Shown here in pieces: positions 7,195-13,286 of a DNA stretch of 26,811 nt. Under the pieces are notes generated by a model. It had not been told where the DNA came from and searched no databases. It was given only the letters and a program-made list of their open reading frames with translations. Position 1 is the first letter of the stretch, and each line of letters begins with the position of its first letter. The stretch lies in contig DATCYZ010000048.1 in the NCBI GenBank assembly GCA_036526195.1, positions 1 through 26,811 of the forward strand, given 5' to 3'. The position numbers and the translations under genes are program-made. The DNA comes from DATCYZ01 sp036526195 (GTDB lineage: Bacteria > Pseudomonadota > Gammaproteobacteria > Burkholderiales > SG8-39).

Positions 7195-8082
7195 ATGGCT
7201 ACCGACATCAGCATCCAGTTTTCGCGGTTCTCCGCGTTCTATTCGCCCCTGATCGCAACGATCGCCGGCGGTTTCCTCGCGAAGGAAGGCCTCAAGCCGA
7301 AGCATTCGGTCTCGCCGCCCGGCATCTCGGCGATTGCCGGGCTGGTCGACGGCTCGGTGCATGTGGCGCAATCGGCCCCCTCGCAGGCGATCACGGCGCT
7401 CGAGCAGGGCAAGGTGCCCCCGGCCCTGCATTTCGCGCAGGTGAACGAAAAAGACGGCTTCTTCATCATCGGGCGCAAGCCCGAGCCGGACTTCACCTGG
7501 GACCGGATGAAGGGCCGCGGCGTGCTGGTCGACCACGGCGGCCAGCCCACGGTGATGTTCAAGTACGCCTGCTTCAAGCGCGGCCTGGACTACGGCGCGA
7601 TCCGCGCCATCGACGCCGGGTCGACCGAGAAGATGATCGCGGCCTGGCAGACGGGCGAGGGCGACTACCTGCACCTGCAGGGGCCGGCACCGCAGCAACT
7701 CGAGCACGACGGTCACGGGCACATCGTCGCTTCGCTCGGCGACGCGATCGGACCCTGCGCCTTTTCCAGCCTCGCGGCGACGCGCGAGTGGCTGGCGACC
7801 GACATGGCGCGCGCCTTCACGCGCGCCTACCGCGCTGGGCGCGCGTGGCTGATCGCCACGCCGGCTGCCGAGGTGGCGAAGGTGGAAGCCTCGTTCTTTC
7901 CGGAGATCGATCAGAAGGTGCTGGCGGCGACGATCGCCGCCTACCAGAAGCTGGGCAACTGGTCGCCGCACATCGAGATCACCAGGCCCGCCTTCGAGGC
8001 GACGCTCGACATCTACCTGCAGGACAAGAAAATCACCAGGCGTCATCGGTACGAGGACGCGATCGCCCAGCCGCCGGGCTGA
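7195..8082 (+). CDS. NMT1/THI5-like periplasmic-binding-fold protein without signal peptide
   Basis: 295 residues resembling substrate-binding proteins of the NMT1/THI5/SsuA type. Features are FSAFYSPLIATIAGGFLAKEGL near the start, the GSVHVAQSAPSQAI segment (about 45-60), a hinge region VLVDHGGQPTVMFKYACF (102-119) and a long helical C-terminus. The protein begins directly with the first beta strand (ISIQFSRFS); no Sec, Tat or lipoprotein signal is seen, so it may stay in the cytoplasm. No ABC ATPase or permease flanks it. It might bind a pyrimidine, sulfonate or similar small molecule, but the ligand is unknown. Confidence 0.75.
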   Translation: MATDISIQFSRFSAFYSPLIATIAGGFLAKEGLKPKHSVSPPGISAIAGLVDGSVHVAQSAPSQAITALEQGKVPPALHFAQVNEKDGFFIIGRKPEPDFTWDRMKGRGVLVDHGGQPTVMFKYACFKRGLDYGAIRAIDAGSTEKMIAAWQTGEGDYLHLQGPAPQQLEHDGHGHIVASLGDAIGPCAFSSLAATREWLATDMARAFTRAYRAGRAWLIATPAAEVAKVEASFFPEIDQKVLAATIAAYQKLGNWSPHIEITRPAFEATLDIYLQDKKITRRHRYEDAIAQPPG

Positions 8083-8090
8083 GCGCGCAG

Positions 8091-8113
8091 GCTGCGCGGT
8101 TCAGCCGCGTAGC
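8091..8113. repeat. GC-rich hairpin between convergent genes
   Basis: Arms GCTGCGCGG and CCGCGTAGC (one G-U type mismatch) enclose TTCAG. It sits in the 37-nt gap between the convergent genes ending at 8082 and 8120. No T-run follows on either strand, so intrinsic termination is unproven. Confidence 0.3.
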
Positions 8114-8119
8114 CGCAGT

Positions 8120-9064
8120 CTAGTTGCGAAGCACTTCCCAGGCACGCTGCGTGCGCAGCGCGCGGGCCTTGCCGGCCACGCCGCCGAGTTCGCGGTCACG
8201 CGCCCAGCGCGCGCGCGCGTCGGCATCGCTCGCCCCCTGCCAGTGTCCGTCGGCGTCGCGAAACAGGGCAGCGCCCTGCGCCAGCGCGCCGGCCAGCGCG
8301 ACATGGGTGGCGGCCGCATCGGCGGGTTCCGCGGCCAGCGCGCGCATCGACGCGAGCACCGCGAGCGCGCCTTCGATCCAGCCCTGCGGCCAGCCGAGGC
8401 GGCGTGCCTCGCGCAGGGTGTAGGCGAGCTTCGCGGCGAACACATGGATGTCCTCGACGGTGCGAAACGGCTTCACGTAGCGCGCGTAGCCGTCGCCCGG
8501 GAGCAGCGCCGAGGGCGCAAGCGCGACGCCTTCGAAGCGCAGGCTGGCGTGCGGCACCTCGGGCACGAAGCGGGTCGGTGGCATGGTGTCCACTGTCACG
8601 CCGGGCGTGTCAGAGGCCACGCGTACCATGCGCAGAGCGGGCCGCTCGCCGGACACCGAGGTATCGCGCGCCGCGACCAGGAACAGCCCGCCCTTGGGGC
8701 CGAGCGTGGTCCAGCGTTTCGTGCCGCTCAGGCGCCAGCCGTCCTCGCCGTCGCGCTCGAGCGTGGTGCGGATGTCCTTCGGGCGATTGCCCTCGGCCTC
8801 GGTGACGCAGAAGGCGGCGACGAGGTCCGGCGGCAGGTCGGGCAGCAGCGCGCGCAAGGCCGCCTGGTAGCCGGAGGCAAATGCCCAGGCGATGCGGTCC
8901 GCCGAGAAGCCCGCGGCGATGGCGAGGTCAATCGGCGCGGCCCAGGCCTTCGCCAGCGCGCAATGGCGCGGCCACCAGTGCTCGACATCCGGGCAGTCCT
9001 GCGTCTCGCACGCCGCCGCGACGAGGTGCGCGAGCAGGCCAGGGTGTTCGGCGCGGGCAATCAT
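8120..9064 (-). CDS. Short acyl-CoA dehydrogenase-like protein
   Basis: 314 residues, shorter than ordinary acyl-CoA dehydrogenases (about 380). The middle beta domain is recognisable: FCVTEAEGNRPKD (about 105-117), then LSGTKRWTTLGPKGG, the strand-turn that contacts FAD in this family, and LRFEGVALAPSALLPGDGYA, which matches the v-VP-sn-lLG region. The N-terminal helical domain is short and the C-terminal helical domain lacks the usual arginine/glutamate motifs, so an ordinary dehydrogenase reaction is doubtful. It starts with an ATGA overlap on the zinc peptidase gene, implying translational coupling, and is the last gene of the moaA-fdhD unit. Whether it serves formate dehydrogenase is unknown. 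Confidence 0.75.
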   Translation of the reverse strand: MIARAEHPGLLAHLVAAACETQDCPDVEHWWPRHCALAKAWAAPIDLAIAAGFSADRIAWAFASGYQAALRALLPDLPPDLVAAFCVTEAEGNRPKDIRTTLERDGEDGWRLSGTKRWTTLGPKGGLFLVAARDTSVSGERPALRMVRVASDTPGVTVDTMPPTRFVPEVPHASLRFEGVALAPSALLPGDGYARYVKPFRTVEDIHVFAAKLAYTLREARRLGWPQGWIEGALAVLASMRALAAEPADAAATHVALAGALAQGAALFRDADGHWQGASDADARARWARDRELGGVAGKARALRTQRAWEVLRN

Positions 9065-10128
9065 TTCCCGGCGCTCGCGCCGTGCACCACGTCGTGCACG
9101 AAACCGAGCTTCTCGATCACCCGCGGCGCCAGCGCGAACGGGTAGGCGTGCTCGTGGCCCATGCTGCGATTCAGGCTGTTCAACGCGACGCTGAGCGGCA
9201 GCCAGTGCTCCACCAGCACGCCTGCATCGTTCGCCAGGTAGGGGTCGAAGTCGTGATGCACTTCGAGATTCTCGGCGCCGGCGCGCGGCCGGATCCGCAG
9301 TCCGTAGCTGAACGCAGTCTCTAGCGTGTCGACAATGTGCAGGTAGTGCGCCCAGGTCTCGGCCCAGTCCTCCCAGGGGTGAGAACTTGCGTATTCGCTG
9401 ACGAACTGCTCGCGCCAGTCCGGCGGCGGGCCCGACGCGTAGTGATGCTCCAGCGCTTTGCCGTAGTCGAGCGTTTCGTCGCCGAACATGGCGCGAAAGC
9501 CCTCGAGCGCCGCGCTGTCGCGCACCAGACGATCCCAGTAGTAGTGGCCCGATTCGTGCCGGAAGTGGCCGAGCACGGTGCGGTAGGGCTCGGCCATCTG
9601 GTCGCGCATGCGGGTGCGCTCGGCCGGGTCGGCCTCGGCGACGTTGATCGTGATCAGGCCCTCGTCATGCCCGGTCATCACCCGGTCGCGTTCGCTGAAG
9701 GACGCCGGCGTGTCGGCGAGGAAGTCGAACTCCAGGCCCGCGGGGTCGCGACTGCGGGACACCACGGGCAGGCCGAGACGAAGCATCGCGTAGACCAGGC
9801 GCCGCTTCTCGATTTCGAGCCTGTGCCACAGGGCGCGGCTCTTCGACTGGCTCAGGTCCGGGATCGTCCGGTTCAGGCAGCAGGCGACGCAGAAGATCTC
9901 GTTCTCTTGGGCGACCATCCAGTTGCACACCTGGTGTTCGAGGGAGTTGGCGCAGGTGCGGTAGCGGCGTCCGTCGGCGGTGCGGGTCCAGGCGCCGTCG
10001 CCAGCGGCCTCGAACGCGGTCAGCAGGGTTTCCTCCGGGATGAACCCGAGCGTCACGCCGCAGCGGGTGCACACGACGTTCTCGAAATGGAGCCGGAGGC
10101 CGCATCCGGGGCAGGTGAACAGTTTCAT
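9061..10128 (-). CDS. Zinc-ribbon putative zinc metallopeptidase (Peptidase_Mx-like)
   Basis: 355 residues. The N-terminus is a zinc ribbon with Cys6, Cys9, Cys20 and Cys23 (FTCPGCG and VCTRCG). A second cysteine group lies at 59-84 (RTCANSLEHQVCNW, FCVACC). The metallopeptidase motif is HESGHYYWDRLV (191-202), with His191, Glu192 and His195 in HExxH arrangement. HPWEDWAETWAHYLH (250-264) offers Glu258 as a likely third ligand. These fit the zinc-ribbon plus Peptidase_Mx families, whose substrates are unknown. No signal peptide is seen. The ATG at 10128 gives the zinc ribbon at the very N-terminus, and a GAGAG lies upstream; the in-frame upstream start at 10197 adds a non-conserved Arg/Pro stretch. 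The gene lies 78 nt after fdhD and overlaps the acyl-CoA dehydrogenase-like gene. Confidence 0.85.
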   Translation of the reverse strand: MKLFTCPGCGLRLHFENVVCTRCGVTLGFIPEETLLTAFEAAGDGAWTRTADGRRYRTCANSLEHQVCNWMVAQENEIFCVACCLNRTIPDLSQSKSRALWHRLEIEKRRLVYAMLRLGLPVVSRSRDPAGLEFDFLADTPASFSERDRVMTGHDEGLITINVAEADPAERTRMRDQMAEPYRTVLGHFRHESGHYYWDRLVRDSAALEGFRAMFGDETLDYGKALEHHYASGPPPDWREQFVSEYASSHPWEDWAETWAHYLHIVDTLETAFSYGLRIRPRAGAENLEVHHDFDPYLANDAGVLVEHWLPLSVALNSLNRSMGHEHAYPFALAPRVIEKLGFVHDVVHGASAGK

Positions 10129-10160
10129 GTCTGGTCTCTCAAGGTGAATCCCGCGCCGGG

Positions 10161-10179
10161 ACGGCGGCGTGCCCGCCGT
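10161..10179. repeat. Intercistronic hairpin between fdhD and the zinc peptidase gene
   Basis: Perfect 7-bp inverted repeat ACGGCGG and CCGCCGT around CGTGC in the 78-nt gap. There is no T-run, so it may act as an RNA stability or processing element or be a chance GC repeat. Confidence 0.3.
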
Positions 10180-10206
10180 GCCACGCGCGGCCCTCAACGA
10201 TGGCGC

Positions 10207-11073
10207 TCAGGCGAGCGCCGTCGGCTGCTGCAGGGTTCGAACGAGTCGTTCGCGCCCGGTGAATGCCAGATAGTGCTTGCCGCTCGCGCGACCGAGCATG
10301 GTGAGCCCGACCTTCTTCGCGATCTCGAAACCCATGCGCGTGAGGCCGGAGCGCGACACCAGGAACGGGATCCCCATCTGTGCGCACTTGATCACCATCT
10401 CGGAAGTCAGCCGCCCGGTGGTGTAGAAAACCTTGTCGGACCCGTCGATCGCGTCCAGCCACATGAAGCCGGCGATGGCGTCGACCGCGTTGTGGCGACC
10501 GACGTCCTCGACGAAGAGCAGGATCTCCGCAGAGGCCGCGCCGCTCAGGCCGGCGAGCGCGCAGCCGTGCACCGCGCCGGACTGCTTGTAGATGGTCTCG
10601 TGGCGCCGCACCTGGTCGACGAGATCGAATAGTTGCGCGTCGGCGAGGCGGGCCTCGGCGCGCAAGTGGATGTCGTCGATCTCGTCCATCAGGTTGCCGA
10701 ACACCGTGCCCTGGCCGCAGCCGGTGGTAACGGTGCGCCGCTTCATGCGTTCGCGCAGCGCCTTGATGCCCTTCGCGCCCTTGCGCGTGGTGACCGCGAC
10801 CGAGTCGGTTTCCCAGTCCACCTGCACCGCCGCGATGTGCTCGACCGCGTCGACCAGGCGCTGGTTTCGCAGGTAGCCGAGCGCCAGCGCCTCGGGCGCG
10901 TGGCCCAGCGTCATGAGGGTGACGATCTCGCGCTTGTCGAGGTACAGCGTGAGCGGGTGCTCGCCGGCAATCGAGGTCGGCACCATCTCGCCGCGCTCGT
11001 TCCAGGCCTCGACTTCGTAGGTGGCGGGCTTGGCCTCGTTGGAGAGCAGCGGCCGGTGCCGCGTGGTGGCCAT
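10207..11073 (-). CDS. fdhD: Formate dehydrogenase accessory sulfurtransferase FdhD
   Basis: 288 residues, the family length. FdhD carries sulfur from a cysteine desulfurase to the Mo-bis-MGD cofactor and is needed for active formate dehydrogenase; it acts in the cytoplasm. Motifs seen are the N-terminal EHPLTLYLDKREI segment, LGHAPEALALGYL (57-69), the loop VTTGCGQGTVFGN (115-127), VHGCALAG, EDVGRHNAVDAI and TTGRLTSEMVIKCAQMGIPFLVSRSG. In the mobile loop only Cys119 is present (GCGQG), whereas E. coli FdhD has a CxxC pair. The start abuts the moaA stop with no spacer, so translation is probably coupled. Location next to moaA and opposite the fdh operon supports the call. Confidence 0.96.
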   Translation of the reverse strand: MATTRHRPLLSNEAKPATYEVEAWNERGEMVPTSIAGEHPLTLYLDKREIVTLMTLGHAPEALALGYLRNQRLVDAVEHIAAVQVDWETDSVAVTTRKGAKGIKALRERMKRRTVTTGCGQGTVFGNLMDEIDDIHLRAEARLADAQLFDLVDQVRRHETIYKQSGAVHGCALAGLSGAASAEILLFVEDVGRHNAVDAIAGFMWLDAIDGSDKVFYTTGRLTSEMVIKCAQMGIPFLVSRSGLTRMGFEIAKKVGLTMLGRASGKHYLAFTGRERLVRTLQQPTALA

Positions 11074-12159
11074 TCAGCCGCCGATGTAGGACATCTCGAC
11101 CTTCGGGGCGCGCGCGGTGTCGGCGGTCCGGAGTTCGGAATAACGGTCGCTGCGGCCGCGCCACAGGGCGACGATCTCGTTGGCGATTGTCGCGTCCGGG
11201 GCATCGCCGCGCAGGAGCGACTTCAGGTCGTGTCCGGACTGCGCGAACAGGCAGGTGTACAGGCTGCCCTCGGTCGAGACCCGCAGCCGGTTGCAACTCG
11301 CGCAGAAGGCCTGCGTGACCGAGGAGATCACGCCGATTTCCCCGGCCCCGTCGCGGTAGCGCCAGCGTTCCGCGACCTCGCCGGTGTAGTTCGGATCCGC
11401 GGGTTCGAGCGGGAAGTGCCGGTCGATGCGCGCAATCACTTCGGCCGAGGGGACAACTTCGTCCATGCGCCAGCCGTTGGTCGCGCCCACGTCCATGTAC
11501 TCGATGAAGCGCGCGATATGGCCGCTGTCGCGGAAGTGGCGGGCGAAGGCAACGATCTGGTCGTCGTTCGTGCCGCGCTTGACCACCATGTTGACCTTGA
11601 TCGGTCCGAGGCCGGCGGCGGCGGCGGCGTCGATGCCCTCGAGCACCCGCGCCACCGGGAAGTCGGCGTCGTTCATGGCGCGGAAGGTGGCGTCGTCCAT
11701 CGCGTCCAGGCTCACGGTGATGCGCTTCAGGCCCGCCGCGGCAAGCGCGCCTGCCTGTTTCGCCAGCAGCGAGCCGTTGGTGGTGAGCGCGAGGTCGACC
11801 TCGAGTTCCGCGAGCATCGCGATCAGGCGATCGAGGTTGCGCCGGATGAGCGGCTCGCCGCCGGTGAGGCGGATCTTCTTCACGCCGAGCCCGACGAAGA
11901 TGCGCGCCAGCCGTGCGATCTCCTCGAAGCTGAGCAGCGCCGCGTGCGGCAGGAACTGGTAGTCCGCGTCGAACACCTCGCGCGGCATGCAGTAGGTGCA
12001 GCGGAAATTGCAGCGGTCGGTGACCGAGATGCGCAGGTCGCGCAACGGCCGGCCGAGGGTGTCGGCGAACGGCCCGCCGTCATGGTTCGGCGCCGGCGCG
12101 CGCGCCGCCATGCCCGCCGCCATGCCTTGTGCACGGATCGGAATAACCTTGTCAGGCAT
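11074..12159 (-). CDS. moaA: GTP 3',8-cyclase MoaA
   Basis: 361 residues. MoaA is a radical SAM enzyme that starts molybdopterin synthesis by rearranging GTP to 3',8-cyclo-GTP. The SAM cluster motif is CNFRCTYC (Cys50, Cys54, Cys57), followed by RLTGGEPLIRRNL and LTTNGSLL. The second [4Fe-4S] cluster is bound by the C-terminal FCASCNRLRVSTEGSLYTC. The essential C-terminal Gly-Gly ends the protein (SYIGG). The start at 12159 gives about 40 residues before the core (FADTLGRPLRDLRISVTDRC), which is acceptable; no ribosome site is obvious there. The open frame upstream of 12159 lacks homology and was not used. First gene of the unit that continues to fdhD, the zinc peptidase and the acyl-CoA dehydrogenase-like gene. 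Confidence 0.96.
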   Translation of the reverse strand: MPDKVIPIRAQGMAAGMAARAPAPNHDGGPFADTLGRPLRDLRISVTDRCNFRCTYCMPREVFDADYQFLPHAALLSFEEIARLARIFVGLGVKKIRLTGGEPLIRRNLDRLIAMLAELEVDLALTTNGSLLAKQAGALAAAGLKRITVSLDAMDDATFRAMNDADFPVARVLEGIDAAAAAGLGPIKVNMVVKRGTNDDQIVAFARHFRDSGHIARFIEYMDVGATNGWRMDEVVPSAEVIARIDRHFPLEPADPNYTGEVAERWRYRDGAGEIGVISSVTQAFCASCNRLRVSTEGSLYTCLFAQSGHDLKSLLRGDAPDATIANEIVALWRGRSDRYSELRTADTARAPKVEMSYIGG

Positions 12160-12196
12160 GTGCTTGATTGAACATCGGTTCTCCAGCCGGAAGATC

Positions 12197-12224
12197 TTAT
12201 CAGAGGCGGAGACTGCGCTATAGT
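12197..12224 (+). promoter_or_regulatory. Candidate sigma70-type promoter for the fdh accessory operon
   Basis: TTATCA (12197-12202) and TATAGT (12219-12224) are spaced by 16 nt in the 90-nt gap between moaA and the divergent DUF3305 gene. The implied start lies close to the ribosome site GGAGGAAGAGG (12228-12238), so the leader would be short. An 8-bp palindrome AAGATCTT (12191-12198) overlaps the -35. Confidence 0.4.
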
Positions 12225-12249
12225 TCCGGAGGAAGAGGACGCAGTGCCC

Positions 12250-12729
12250 ATGGCTGAACATTCCCGCAGTACCCTCGCCGTCATCATGCAGCGGCGCGCG
12301 CTCGACAATCGCTGGCAGAGCGAGGCCTGGGAGCCGGTCGGCGTGCTCACCCACTACGAAGGCGAGCCGCAGCCGCGCGTCATCGTCGAGCAGGAGAACG
12401 TCACGCAATGGCTGTACCCGGGCATGGAACTGCTGCTGCGGGTGGCGGACGCGGACGGCTATTACCTCAACGTCTCGACCGGCGAGCCGCGGGTGTTCGT
12501 GCTCTGGCGCATGAGCGAGGCGGGCCTCGCGGAACCGCATTACCTGACGGCAAGCTACAGCGAGGCGAGCAGCTGGATGGACGCCGGGGAGCAGGTGGAC
12601 GCCGTGCCCATGCCCGCCGACCTCCACCTGTGGGTCGGGACCTTCGTCGAGGACCACTACCGGCCCGAGCCGAAGAAGAAGATCCGCCCGCAGTCCTTCA
12701 AGCATCCGCGCGACCGCGCGCGCCACTGA
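12250..12729 (+). CDS. DUF3305 protein of formate dehydrogenase loci
   Basis: 159 residues, soluble and acidic, no signal peptide. It matches the DUF3305 family as I recall it: STLAVIMQRRALDNRWQSEAWEPVGV at the start, WLYPGMELLLRVADADGYYLNV in the middle, and a conserved VWRMSE-like strand (FVLWRMSEAG) followed by ASYSEASSWMDAGE and VPMPADLHLWVGTFVEDHYRPE. DUF3305 and DUF3306 genes regularly lie side by side near formate dehydrogenase genes in proteobacteria; their function is not known to me. An in-frame GTG at 12244 is an alternative start; GGAGG/GAGG lies upstream of both. The stop overlaps the ATG of the next gene (TGATG). Confidence 0.85.
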   Translation: MAEHSRSTLAVIMQRRALDNRWQSEAWEPVGVLTHYEGEPQPRVIVEQENVTQWLYPGMELLLRVADADGYYLNVSTGEPRVFVLWRMSEAGLAEPHYLTASYSEASSWMDAGEQVDAVPMPADLHLWVGTFVEDHYRPEPKKKIRPQSFKHPRDRARH

Positions 12730-13286
12730 TGGCACGCGACGACGAGCACTTCCTCGCGCGCTGGTCGCGGCGCAAGGGCGCTGCGGCATCCGGGGCGCGC
12801 GCGCCAGAGGCGACGACTGAACAGGACAGCGCGGCGCCCGTGCTGCCGGACCCGACCAGCCTGACCTTCGAGTCCGACTTCAAGGCCTTCATGCATGCGA
12901 AGGTCGAGGAGCGCGTGAAGCGGGCCGCGCTGAAGAAGCTCTTTGCCGACCCGCACTTCAACGTCATGGACGGGCTCGACATCTATATCGACGATTATTC
13001 GCAGGATTCGGTGATGCCGCCGGGAATGGCGGAAACACTCGAGCATTCGAAGAGCGCGATGTTCGGGCCGCGGCCGGAGCCCGAGGCGCAGACAGCGGAT
13101 GCCGGGGCGCTGGCGCCGGATGCCCTGGCACAGGCGCCGGATTCGTCAGGCGTCGAACCGGCGTCGACGACCGCGCAGGACGGGGATGCGGTCCCGGACG
13201 ATGAACGAAATGAACCCGCGCCTGCGTCGCAGGCCGACGAAGAGCCGTCACCGGAAGGGAATCGAAAAGATGTCGCTGCGGGGTAA
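12729..13286 (+). CDS. DUF3306 protein of formate dehydrogenase loci
   Basis: 185 residues. The N-terminal FLARWSRRKGA and the central block (FESDFKAFMHAKVEERVKR, then ALKKLFADPHFNVMDGLDIY, then DDYSQ) are the hallmarks of DUF3306. The rest (about 110-185) is Ala/Pro/Asp/Glu-rich and probably disordered. No signal peptide or membrane segment, so it is probably cytoplasmic. It overlaps DUF3305 by 1 nt and the following polyferredoxin gene by 17 nt, which ties all three into one coupled unit. A role in assembly or regulation of formate dehydrogenase is inferred only from context. Confidence 0.85.
   Translation: MARDDEHFLARWSRRKGAAASGARAPEATTEQDSAAPVLPDPTSLTFESDFKAFMHAKVEERVKRAALKKLFADPHFNVMDGLDIYIDDYSQDSVMPPGMAETLEHSKSAMFGPRPEPEAQTADAGALAPDALAQAPDSSGVEPASTTAQDGDAVPDDERNEPAPASQADEEPSPEGNRKDVAAG

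Noticed and set aside
10161..10179. Intrinsic terminator after fdhD
   Set aside because: The stem is good but no T-run follows, and the next gene continues on the same strand; listed only as a repeat.
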